8,367 nucleotides of DNA from G020354645 sp050053515 (GTDB taxonomy: Bacteria > Desulfobacterota > Desulfobacteria > Desulfobacterales > G020354645). The notes under the pieces were generated by a model that was not told the origin of the DNA, did not search any database, and saw only the letters and a list, made by a program, of their open reading frames with translations. The stretch lies in NCBI GenBank assembly GCA_050053515.1, contig JASFTQ010000203.1:1-8367 (forward strand), read 5' to 3'. This document shows, piece after piece, positions 1 through 6,731 of this stretch. The translations under genes and the position numbers were made by a program. The first letter of the stretch is position 1. Each line of letters starts with the position of its first letter.

Positions 1-907
1 TTATCGCGACCATCGCGTCTGAACCGATGTAAACATCGATGTCATCTAAAACCAAACGACTGAGAGAACCGCTGACCGTGGCCGCAAACTTATACGGACC
101 TACATCCGGCACCCCCGTTATTCCTGCAAGTTTTCCGACATCACGTATTGTTTTTCCCTGTGCGATAAGGCTAAATGCCAGACCCTCGCCTTTGATGAGG
201 TCCTGGATTTCTCCTTTGATGGTTGCCTCGGATTCGCCGAATTTTGCGGTCAATTCAACAGGCCAATCTTCACCGGTTTCCGGCGATAATGCGAAATGGC
301 CCAGGGATCCGCCGATCTCAAATGGCCTGTCGTTGAATGTGCCTTTAACCGCCAGCTGATTTGGCTTTTTACTTTCTGCCGGGCCAAAGCCCAGCCGATC
401 CAATACCAGTCGGTGGGTTTTGTTCACTTCGCCTTCTTTATAGATAAAGGTTCCTTTTTCTATTTCCACCGCATGGAATATTAAAGTGGGCGGCCTTCCG
501 CCCGGTTGCCCGGAGCCGCCAAAGTCGAGATTTGACTCCCCGGATTGACTGTATTCCATAAGAAAGGTGGGATCGACAAGGATGAGCCGCTTGAACGCAA
601 GGGTGCCCCGAATCAGCGGCAATAAGGCCAACTGAGCATCGAGCTTTTTGAAACTTGCCATCTCCGCTCGGGATCCCCAGGCCGCATTCTGGAAATTTAC
701 ATCCTCGATTGAAATACCTGCCGTAAGGCCCAATCCAACTTTGAGGTCTCCGCCAAGCGTTAGTTCCCGGCCGGTGGCCTCTCTGACGGCCTGTATGATC
801 CGGGGTTTGAATTTGTTGAAGTCGTAAGTATTGAGGATTACGTAGATTGCCAGGACCAATCCTGCGAGAAGAACCGCTGCAACGAGGAGAATTTTTTTCC
901 AAGGCAT
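1..907 (-). CDS. AsmA family protein, N-terminal part (runs off the window)
   Basis: An uninterrupted reading frame of 302 codons begins at the ATG at 907-905 and continues past the left edge, so the C-terminus is missing. Residues about 5-25 (KILLVAAVLLAGLVLAIYVI) form a single N-terminal membrane anchor. The next stretch is typical of AsmA: YDFNKFKPRI, then an EATGRELTLGG segment, an ISIEDVNFQNAAW segment, and LLPLIRGTLAFKRLILVDP. AsmA-family proteins are inner-membrane-anchored periplasmic proteins with long beta-rich bodies, linked in E. coli to outer-membrane assembly and proposed to carry lipid across the periplasm. The start lies 5 bases after the stop of the upstream AsmA-like gene. 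A weak Shine-Dalgarno-like AGAGAAG sits 8 bases before the ATG, inside the last codons of that gene, so the two are almost surely one operon and may be translationally coupled. The substrate cannot be told from the sequence. Confidence 0.93.
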   Translation of the reverse strand, partial: MPWKKILLVAAVLLAGLVLAIYVILNTYDFNKFKPRIIQAVREATGRELTLGGDLKVGLGLTAGISIEDVNFQNAAWGSRAEMASFKKLDAQLALLPLIRGTLAFKRLILVDPTFLMEYSQSGESNLDFGGSGQPGGRPPTLIFHAVEIEKGTFIYKEGEVNKTHRLVLDRLGFGPAESKKPNQLAVKGTFNDRPFEIGGSLGHFALSPETGEDWPVELTAKFGESEATIKGEIQDLIKGEGLAFSLIAQGKTIRDVGKLAGITGVPDVGPYKFAATVSGSLSRLVLDDIDVYIGSDAMVAI

Positions 908-912
908 AAATG

Positions 913-3900
913 TCACTTCTCTTTTTCTTTGTTGCGGTTGCCGGGGAATACGGGTTGAATGATTTTAAACGGAAGCCTCAACGTCCGTTTGGTGAGATCC
1001 AGCAATTCAGAGCCGACGGCGGCAGGGTCCAGCGGAACCACCTTCGGATCGCTTAAATCGCCTTTAACGCTCAACGGTATGGAGATAATATCCGCGAGTA
1101 TGTCTCCCACCAGAGGCACTTTTTCAACCAGGCGATCTACAGTTTTCAAGGGCGCCACCAACAATTTAAAATCCAGTGCGCTATCATTCAAATCGATATG
1201 TCCACGACCGGTGATGGTCAAGGTGTTCCCATCCATCAGGATTTCTTTGAACTGAAGCCGGCCTTTTTTGATTTTGGTCTTGAATTTGATTTTTTTATAG
1301 CCGAATCCTTTCTGTTCCAGATCGGCCAAATCTCCTGAGACAAACTCGGTGACGTTAAGAAAAGCTAAAATTCTCGCCAATACCAAACTGCGATAGATGC
1401 GACCATCTTTGGCCACAAATTTAAATTTACCCCGGAGGGCATCGGTAAGATCTTGGGGGGGGGCCTGTCCGGTGATGTACCCTCCGAGCTCGAATCTGCC
1501 TTCTATCTGAAGGTTATTTTTAAACAAACAGCTCAGCGTTGTATCCAAGCCCTCGTAGCGGGAGCTCGGTTTAAAATCCACCTGTAGATTTTGAGAAGAT
1601 ACTTTCAGCACCCCCGGGGTCGAGATGTTGCATAATTTTGCTTCATTGACCTGTATACTGATTTCTTTGGGGCCAAAGAGGATATCTGCGTAGACGGGGC
1701 TCCAGGTGTGTTTTTTGTAGCTGACGCTTTCGGACTTTAGCCGGATGATACCGTGAATCGGCAAATCCAGTAATTCTTTTTTTCCTTCGCCACTTTTATT
1801 CCTTTTCACCATCTCAACTATTTTTTTGATGTTGTCCCAATTCATGCCGCTGGTGGAAATTTCCGAATCGAATCGAAATTCTTCTTCTGAGAATTGAAGA
1901 TTCCCATCGAGGGCCATGGGGATACCATCCCATGTCAAAGCGGCCGATTCTATCTTGAGATTTTCATTAGAAGCCAGCAGGGAGACACTGCTGATTTGCA
2001 TGGGGACGTTCAGTTTGGGCGGCAATACGATGTTCTGCCCCGTAAGTGCTCCGTGAGCTGTGGATCTCGTGGGTTGATCCAGCGCAATTCGGGCATGAAA
2101 ATCTCCGGTAATTCCCCCACTGACAAAAGAATATCTTTCCAGCAAATTGTTGACGGTTGAGTGAGTCAAATTTCCGTTGAAACCAAGGAGGCATTCTTCG
2201 TTTTTGAAATCAAGTTGAATCGAAGCCCGGGAGTCTTGATCTCGTATTTGCAGTGTCGTGATAATCAGCGCGTCAGGATGTTGGGTGACGTCGAGGTTAA
2301 CTGTGGTGCCATCCGGTACGATCAGATCACCCGAAAAATTTGTTTTTCCATTTTTCTGCCAGATCAGACGGGCGCTCGAAATCGAGAGCGGAGACCTGGG
2401 GTGGACTTCAGGGGGGAGTTGGACAAGATTCGCAGCCCAGCGCGTTGCCTGCGGCCCCATACGCCCATGCACAGTGAAATCGATTTCGTTAAGTCCTTTC
2501 AGATAGTCATCCAGGCCACCCGAAACAGTGAGCGAACCATCCAGCATGATGATCTGCGCGTCGGCAAAAGATATTTTTTGCGCATTTGTATTTTGAAGTT
2601 CAGTAAATTCAGCTTTTGTCACTTGAATCGGAGCCGGCAACAGGGTTGTGTTTATGGCAATGTTTTTAATCTCACCGGTCGACGCAATTTGCCAGCGGGC
2701 AGGATTCAACAGGGGGCCCTTGATGCTTAGGCTGGAAATTGCCACAACACCATCAATGGTCTTTATGTTTACCGGGTGCACGGGAAAGCTTTCAAATGAG
2801 GTAATCCAGGGAAACACCTCCTCCAACAAGATCTGGTACTGCCCGGATGCAACCGTCAATTCCGGCTCAATTTCCCAGTTTACACCCGCAGACAGATCAG
2901 AAAAGGATGTCCGGCCCAGCCCGCCGGTTAAATTCCCCACATTAACCTGCTTGCCTTTGTATGAGAAGCGAACTCCTTTTAGTGTCAGGGGATATGGAAT
3001 TCGGGCGTAATTGGCCGACAGTTCGAATTCAGAGACGTCAATTCGCGGGGTGATGGATTTTGTGCTCCCCCCCAGCGATAATCTTCCCGTTGCTTTGCCT
3101 TTGAGATTGTCAATCCGTTCGAGCTCGTCCAAAAAAGATCTATTTTTGACCAGTCGTTTGAGGACGGGTGGTATTTGGGCAACATCAGCCGTTACACCGA
3201 TATCCAGATGCATGGGCGCGTTTTTGCCTTTCAGACCCACCTTCAGGGTGCCATCCCGGCCCCAGGCATTGCCATGGCGGGCTACAAGATTTTTTCCCTC
3301 CAGCGTAACTTGCGAGATAACGGCATCCCCCTGGACTTCTTCCAGGTTCAAATCGGCCTTTGGAATGTAAATTTTCCCATCAACCATACGGCCCCTGATA
3401 ACTATTTTCTTTGCATCTTTGAAGTCAGAAAAAGATTTTCCCTGAGTTTCGAAAGTAACCAGCGGTACCCGGCCGCCTTTTATTCTTTCAAAAATTTTTT
3501 GCACGGTGCGAACATCACCGGCCAGGGCCAGGGCCACCGTGCGGGCTGATTCGATATCGATCTGGCGGCCCTCCAGACGGAGACTGGCTTGGGGTTCATC
3601 GACATCAAAGGTCAGGTTTCCCGCCAAGTGCGCCTGGGGCCAGGCAATATTCAGCTCCCTGAGAGAAAAAACAGTTTTTTTGTGATCTAACTCAATACCG
3701 CCTCTGATACTATTTGCCTTAATGGTCAGCGTTTCTTTCTGGTGGCTCAGCCTCAGCAAGGGTATGGCCCCATTGATCGCCGCCTGCAAATGGTTTGGAC
3801 CGTCTGATTTGAAATGCAGGTTTAAATTGGCGCGGGCATCTATCACCCGCCACGGAACCCTGGGCATAAGGTATTCGGACAAGCGTTGGGGCCGGATTTT

Positions 3901-4572
3901 TTTCAGATGAAGATGACCGCTGCTTTTTAAGTCCGAGGGATCCAACCAGCCATCGATGGATATGCTTTCCCAAAGGCTGGATTTGCAGCTGAGATAAAAC
4001 AAGAGCCTGCCGGACGGCAGCTCGATATTTGCCTGAATGTCTTTGAACCAAAAAGCCGATGTATTGCCCTCAAATAACTTCAGTCTGCCTTTTTTCAACT
4101 GGATGACAATGCCTGGTCCCAGTGATGACGCGGCGCCCACGGAGGATATCACTTTATTCTGGATATCGTTAAACGAGTCCAGTGCCACGCTGGTTTTTTT
4201 GTCAAAACTATTTGGAAGCCTTATTTGGATATTGGGTGCTTCAACGATGAGCTTGGCGATACGCACTTTGCCTGTAAAAAGAGGAAGAATAGCCGGATAG
4301 ACGGCCAGCGATTGGAAATTGCCTGTGGCCTTGGCGGGAATATTAAACTTGATTTGATGAATTACCACGTGGGGGCGGAAAAAAAATGATAAACCAATCC
4401 TTTGAAATTCGACCTCCCCTGGTATTACCTCGGAAATCTCAGATTGGATTTTTGCTAGGATTTTTTCCTGATTGATTATCAGGTTGGAAAGCAGCGCCAG
4501 CGTAATCAGGAGAATCAAAATGAATGATAATCCTGCTATGAGCCATAAAGAGATTTTTTTCTTCTTGGACAT
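913..4572 (-). CDS. Large AsmA-like / YhdP-like envelope protein, 1219 aa
   Basis: A short lysine-rich N-terminus (MSKKKK) is followed by one membrane segment at about residues 7-33. The rest is a roughly 1,180-residue, beta-rich, presumably periplasmic body. Residues about 34-125 look like an AsmA N-terminal domain (for example LAVYPAILPLFTGKVRIAKL). Residues about 1046-1190 match the AsmA-like C-terminal region: an LRGKFKFVAKDGRIYRS segment, LARILAFLNVTEF, a GRGHIDLNDSALDFKLLVAP segment, and IPLSVKGDLSDPKVVPLDP. The tail is lysine/glutamate-rich (NRNKEKEK). The length and ordering recall YhdP/TamB/AsmA-superfamily proteins, thought to form lipid-conducting grooves between the membranes; that role is inferred here. 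The ATG at 4572 has only a weak ribosome-binding site (GAAAG). A strong promoter lies about 120 bases upstream. The coding strand holds a run of nine C (nine G on the + strand, 1455-1463) at residues 1037-1040, just before the C-terminal domain. The assignment to the superfamily is firm; the exact subfamily is not. Confidence 0.93.
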   Translation of the reverse strand: MSKKKKISLWLIAGLSFILILLITLALLSNLIINQEKILAKIQSEISEVIPGEVEFQRIGLSFFFRPHVVIHQIKFNIPAKATGNFQSLAVYPAILPLFTGKVRIAKLIVEAPNIQIRLPNSFDKKTSVALDSFNDIQNKVISSVGAASSLGPGIVIQLKKGRLKLFEGNTSAFWFKDIQANIELPSGRLLFYLSCKSSLWESISIDGWLDPSDLKSSGHLHLKKIRPQRLSEYLMPRVPWRVIDARANLNLHFKSDGPNHLQAAINGAIPLLRLSHQKETLTIKANSIRGGIELDHKKTVFSLRELNIAWPQAHLAGNLTFDVDEPQASLRLEGRQIDIESARTVALALAGDVRTVQKIFERIKGGRVPLVTFETQGKSFSDFKDAKKIVIRGRMVDGKIYIPKADLNLEEVQGDAVISQVTLEGKNLVARHGNAWGRDGTLKVGLKGKNAPMHLDIGVTADVAQIPPVLKRLVKNRSFLDELERIDNLKGKATGRLSLGGSTKSITPRIDVSEFELSANYARIPYPLTLKGVRFSYKGKQVNVGNLTGGLGRTSFSDLSAGVNWEIEPELTVASGQYQILLEEVFPWITSFESFPVHPVNIKTIDGVVAISSLSIKGPLLNPARWQIASTGEIKNIAINTTLLPAPIQVTKAEFTELQNTNAQKISFADAQIIMLDGSLTVSGGLDDYLKGLNEIDFTVHGRMGPQATRWAANLVQLPPEVHPRSPLSISSARLIWQKNGKTNFSGDLIVPDGTTVNLDVTQHPDALIITTLQIRDQDSRASIQLDFKNEECLLGFNGNLTHSTVNNLLERYSFVSGGITGDFHARIALDQPTRSTAHGALTGQNIVLPPKLNVPMQISSVSLLASNENLKIESAALTWDGIPMALDGNLQFSEEEFRFDSEISTSGMNWDNIKKIVEMVKRNKSGEGKKELLDLPIHGIIRLKSESVSYKKHTWSPVYADILFGPKEISIQVNEAKLCNISTPGVLKVSSQNLQVDFKPSSRYEGLDTTLSCLFKNNLQIEGRFELGGYITGQAPPQDLTDALRGKFKFVAKDGRIYRSLVLARILAFLNVTEFVSGDLADLEQKGFGYKKIKFKTKIKKGRLQFKEILMDGNTLTITGRGHIDLNDSALDFKLLVAPLKTVDRLVEKVPLVGDILADIISIPLSVKGDLSDPKVVPLDPAAVGSELLDLTKRTLRLPFKIIQPVFPGNRNKEKEK

Positions 4573-4670
4573 GGATGGCTTTCAGCCCTGATTTGGGAGC
4601 TCAAGGTACGCATCTGGTTCTTTGAGTGATGGTCTTGCCGCTAAGAGAAAACTAAAATGCCTGAACTTGA

Positions 4671-4690
4671 TTTACCTGGGTCATGGTAAA
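4671..4690. repeat. Inverted repeat at the leftward transcription start
   Basis: TTTACC and GGTAAA form perfect 6-bp arms around an 8-base centre. The repeat sits immediately downstream of the leftward -10 box and covers the predicted start point (near 4688). This is a usual place for a repressor operator or a hairpin at the 5' end of the mRNA. No specific regulator is recognisable, and a 6-bp repeat can arise by chance. Confidence 0.35.
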
Positions 4691-4694
4691 ATGA

Positions 4695-4723
4695 ATAATA
4701 GATAAACCGAGAGCCTCTGTCAA
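4695..4723 (-). promoter_or_regulatory. Sigma70-type promoter for the AsmA operon
   Basis: Read on the minus strand there is a perfect -35 box TTGACA (4723-4718), a 17-base spacer, and a -10 box TATTAT (4700-4695) that matches the consensus at five of six positions. The expected transcription start is near 4688, which gives a leader of about 115 bases before the ATG at 4572. Orientation, spacing and position all fit the leftward AsmA gene pair. Confidence 0.7.
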
Positions 4724-4770
4724 AACAATGCTGTAGTGTATAAGCATGAAATCGAGAGATGTAAAGGTGA

Positions 4771-4802
4771 TAACGGATTTTGCGCGAAAATTCAAACCGT
4801 TA
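4771..4802. repeat. Nested inverted repeat between the divergent promoters
   Basis: An outer pair TAACGG / CCGTTA (4771-4776 and 4797-4802) encloses an inner pair ATTTT / AAAAT (4777-4781 and 4787-4791) around a GCGCG loop, with an extra TCAAA on one side. No T-run follows, so it is a poor terminator. It lies between the leftward promoter and the rightward promoter candidates, where an operator for both would be expected. No function can be assigned. Confidence 0.35.
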
Positions 4803-4839
4803 AATATGACTTGGCAACTGGAATGGAAAGGATTATAGC

Positions 4840-4868
4840 TTGACAAATTTTAGAGGCATGCTAGTAAT
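4840..4868 (+). promoter_or_regulatory. Candidate rightward promoter (distal)
   Basis: A perfect TTGACA (4840-4845) is followed by a 17-base spacer and AGTAAT (4863-4868), which matches the -10 consensus at four of six positions. It lies about 70 bases before the deacetylase start and points toward it. The -10 box is weak, so this is one of two candidates. Confidence 0.4.
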
Positions 4869-4870
4869 CA

Positions 4871-4900
4871 TTGTTCATTTCATAGTATTGCATGTAAAAT
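4871..4900 (+). promoter_or_regulatory. Candidate rightward promoter (proximal)
   Basis: TTGTTC (4871-4876), an 18-base spacer and TAAAAT (4895-4900) form an alternative promoter. Here the -10 box is good (five of six) and the -35 box poor (three of six). A start near 4907 would give a leader of about 30 bases before the deacetylase ATG. The two rightward candidates cannot both be judged from sequence alone. Confidence 0.35.
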
Positions 4901-4935
4901 AGCTTCAGCAGTCAATCAACCGAAAAAAATGACAA

Positions 4936-5661
4936 ATGCCCGTTTTGATGATTCATGATATCAGAAAAGAATATTTTCAACTGAACTTGGTTGATTATCA
5001 ACTTGCGTTCGACGACGGGCTATTCTCCCAATATTATTACCATCCCTTGCTGACACGCTATGGCACGGAAATGCTTTATTTTATCGTCACCGCTTTTATC
5101 AAACCCGGCAGGCTTAGAAAGCGGTTCGATGGTGAATATATTACATACGTGAAATCACGAAAATATATGTATGATGCATTTATCGATAATGAATTTTCCC
5201 ATTTTATGACTTTGGAAGAAATACAGGAGCTTTCAACCGACAAGAGAGTGAAGATCGGCAGCCACAGTCATTTTCACGATGTCATTATTCACGACACCCC
5301 TCCTCCAAAACCCACCAGCCGGTGGAAGATTGAACGATGCGCTTATCATCCGGAGAAAATGAATCCCAACTCCAGCATCCGTTCAAAGTTGGCCTACCGT
5401 GGATTTGAATTGCGAAATGGCAAGCTGGTGGCGCGGACAGAAACAGAATGGCTGGACTATATCAAGTATGATACCGAGTTGACCTTGAAATGGTTTGAGG
5501 AAAACTTGGGTTTTGTTCCCGAGATTTACGGCCTGCCTTTTAATGAGCACAGCGACAGACTGATTGGGATACTTGAAAGTTTTGGCTTTAAGGAATTTTA
5601 CGGCAAATCGAGTAGGAGTAAAAAGGTTCACCCCCGCCTGGATATCGACAAGTTGAAGTAA
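4936..5661 (+). CDS. Polysaccharide deacetylase (NodB / CE4-type), 241 aa
   Basis: The family's metal-dependent active site is visible. Motif 1 is F25-D26-D27-G28, with the catalytic and metal-binding aspartates. Motif 2 is H110-S111-x-x-H114 within GSHSHFH, the two metal-ligand histidines. Motif 3, normally Arg-x-Pro-Tyr/Phe, appears only as L200-P201-F202, followed by H205. CE4 enzymes remove N- or O-acetyl groups from sugars of cell-wall, capsule or exopolysaccharide; the substrate here is unknown. No signal peptide is seen, so the enzyme is probably cytoplasmic or acts on lipid-linked precursors. An in-frame TGA at 4930-4932 makes the ATG at 4936 the earliest start; it has no clear Shine-Dalgarno sequence, and the ATG of codon 5 (4948) is an alternative. 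The stop codon directly abuts the left repeat of the transposase unit, so the original C-terminus may have been altered, although the protein looks complete. Confidence 0.85.
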   Translation: MPVLMIHDIRKEYFQLNLVDYQLAFDDGLFSQYYYHPLLTRYGTEMLYFIVTAFIKPGRLRKRFDGEYITYVKSRKYMYDAFIDNEFSHFMTLEEIQELSTDKRVKIGSHSHFHDVIIHDTPPPKPTSRWKIERCAYHPEKMNPNSSIRSKLAYRGFELRNGKLVARTETEWLDYIKYDTELTLKWFEENLGFVPEIYGLPFNEHSDRLIGILESFGFKEFYGKSSRSKKVHPRLDIDKLK

Positions 5662-5685
5662 GGGGTCAAATCTTTATTCTTGACA
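5662..5685 (+). repeat. Left 24-bp inverted repeat of the transposase unit
   Basis: It begins GGGGTCAAATC and ends TTGACA. Its reverse complement matches 6708-6731 at 23 of 24 positions. It starts one base after the deacetylase stop codon. The inner end spells a consensus -35 box (TTGACA, 5680-5685) pointing into the transposase gene, but no convincing -10 box follows at the usual distance. Confidence 0.9.
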
Positions 5686-5690
5686 ATTTT

Positions 5691-5701
5691 CCCTATATGG
5701 G
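5691..5701. repeat. Small subterminal hairpin, left end
   Basis: CCC and GGG flank a TATAT loop, five bases inside the left repeat. The stem is only 3 bp. It is listed because a second hairpin lies at the same 5-base distance inside the right repeat, and Y1 transposases recognise subterminal hairpins in single-stranded DNA. Confidence 0.3.
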
Positions 5702-5713
5702 TAAGTAAACTGT

Positions 5714-6727
5714 ATGGCCAGAGCACTGCGGATACAATTTCCGGACGCTTATTATCATGTCACTTGCAGAGGGAATCAACGCCAGGCAATTTTTGTCGAT
5801 GCCCATGATGAAAAAACGTTTTTAAAAATCCTGGCGCGCTCTCTTGAAATATACAATGTGTCACTGCTGGCCTATGTTTGTATGCCCAACCATTTTCATC
5901 TGCTCGTAACCACTCCCGAGGCCAACCTGTCTGATTTTATGCGTCATTTCAACATCACGTATACTTCGTTTTTCAATAGAAAACACAAACGGGTCGGGCA
6001 CCTTTACCAGGGACGATACAAAGCGTTCTTAATCGATGCCGACAACTATCTGCTGGAAGTATCTCGCTATATTCACTTGAATCCTGTCCGAGGGGAAAAT
6101 TTCTCGGATAAAGCGTTTCAAGAAAAATGGAACACCTTGCTAAAAGAGAGAAAAAGTAGCTTACCCGGCTATTTTTCCGTCCGCAAACGGATGGATTTTG
6201 TCCATTATGACTTCATATTAGATTATATGGGTGGAGATAACCAACAGGGGCGACGCAAATATCGTCGATTTATACATCGCGGTTTTGAACAGGACTTAGA
6301 CAACCCCTTGGAGCTCGGCAAGGGAAGTGGGATTGTTGGTGAAGATCAGTTCGTTAAATGGGTCAAAGAAAAATTCATAAAAAAGGAAACACCCAGACGG
6401 GAGTTACCTGCACTGAGGGTTTTAAGCCGGAGATTCGAACCGGAGGAATTGGTTCAACATTTTGTAACGATAAACGGAAAAACCGCTGAGGATATTTGTC
6501 AACGGGGCAAGCAATCATTGGAACGAGTCCTGCTTATGGAATTACTCTATCGTTTCTGCCATCTCACACAATCTGAGATCGGCCGATTGATCGGCGGAAT
6601 AGATTACAGTGCCGTGAGTCAGGCCAGAAAGCGATTGCAAATTCGAATGAAACAAAAACCCAAATTGAAGAGAGATTTTGACAAACTTAGTAATCAATTA
6701 CTGAAACTGTCAAGAGTAAAGATTTGA
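5714..6727 (+). CDS. REP-associated-type Y1 (HUH) transposase with DnaA-like C-terminal domain
   Basis: Residues about 1-130 form the Y1 transposase domain: an N-terminal RIQFPDAYYHVTCRGNQRQ segment, the HUH metal-binding motif H60-F61-H62 within MPNHFHLL, and the likely catalytic tyrosine Y119 in SRYIHLNPVR. The enzyme would nick and rejoin single-stranded DNA through a covalent tyrosine link. Residues about 265-310 (LLMELLYRFCHLTQSEIGRL, then GGIDYSAVSQARKR) resemble the C-terminal helix-turn-helix of DnaA, a sequence-specific double-strand DNA binder; it could direct the enzyme to its repeats (inference). At 337 residues it is much longer than minimal IS200 transposases (about 150), and the extension accounts for the difference. 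The last six codons and the TGA lie inside the right inverted repeat. No strong Shine-Dalgarno sequence precedes the ATG. Key residues are intact, so it is probably functional. Confidence 0.9.
   Translation: MARALRIQFPDAYYHVTCRGNQRQAIFVDAHDEKTFLKILARSLEIYNVSLLAYVCMPNHFHLLVTTPEANLSDFMRHFNITYTSFFNRKHKRVGHLYQGRYKAFLIDADNYLLEVSRYIHLNPVRGENFSDKAFQEKWNTLLKERKSSLPGYFSVRKRMDFVHYDFILDYMGGDNQQGRRKYRRFIHRGFEQDLDNPLELGKGSGIVGEDQFVKWVKEKFIKKETPRRELPALRVLSRRFEPEELVQHFVTINGKTAEDICQRGKQSLERVLLMELLYRFCHLTQSEIGRLIGGIDYSAVSQARKRLQIRMKQKPKLKRDFDKLSNQLLKLSRVKI
6689..6702. repeat. Subterminal hairpin, right end
   Basis: AGTAAT and ATTACT form a perfect 6-bp inverted repeat around CA (5 bp with a 4-base loop is sterically likelier). 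It lies within the transposase coding sequence, five bases inside the right 24-bp repeat, mirroring the spacing of the small left hairpin. It may be a transposase recognition structure; chance occurrence in A+T-rich sequence is possible. Confidence 0.35.
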
Positions 6728-6731
6728 CCCC
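6708..6731 (-). repeat. Right 24-bp inverted repeat of the transposase unit
   Basis: It is the reverse complement of 5662-5685 with one mismatch (G at 6716, where A would be the perfect match). It is partly coding: it specifies the transposase ending LSRVKI and its TGA stop, and the mismatch changes only Ile to Val. Its outer end CCCC directly touches the ATG of the phospholipase gene. Confidence 0.9.

Larger units (their letters stand above)
5662..6731 (+). mobile_element. Compact Y1-transposase unit bounded by 24-bp inverted repeats
   Basis: The unit consists of a left repeat, a 28-base leader, the transposase gene and a right repeat that overlaps the end of the gene; there is no cargo. 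It lies between the deacetylase stop (5661) and the phospholipase start (6732). The flanks share no more than one base, so there is no target-site duplication, as expected for HUH-type single-strand transposition. Similar repeats starting GGGGTCAAATC near transposases in deltaproteobacterial genomes are recalled from memory and were not verified. Whether the whole unit moves, or the gene acts on dispersed copies of the repeat as RAYT/REP systems do, cannot be decided from one copy. Confidence 0.7.

Noticed and set aside
438..902. Leftward 154-codon frame overlapping the partial AsmA gene
   Set aside because: Composition is rich in Arg, Pro, Gly and Cys with no domain. The adjacent frame from 907 gives a clear AsmA protein over the same bases.
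2161..2730. Rightward 189-codon frame inside the large AsmA-like gene
   Set aside because: It is antisense to a well-supported 1219-residue protein and shows no recognisable motif or start signal.
3067..3073. C7 tract in the large AsmA-like gene as a second switching site
   Set aside because: Seven bases encoding Gly-Gly is too short to suggest phase variation.
4652..4846. Leftward 64-codon frame in the intergenic region
   Set aside because: No family likeness and no clear ribosome binding site. It spans the predicted promoter of the AsmA operon and the nested inverted repeat, so it is unlikely to be a gene.
4929..4958. Nine-codon upstream frame overlapping the deacetylase start
   Set aside because: It starts seven bases before the chosen ATG and could be an attenuating leader, but such short frames are common by chance and no Shine-Dalgarno sequence supports it.
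5680..5713. Promoter for the transposase from the TTGACA in the left repeat
   Set aside because: The -35 box is perfect, but at 16-18 bases the best -10 match is only three of six positions.
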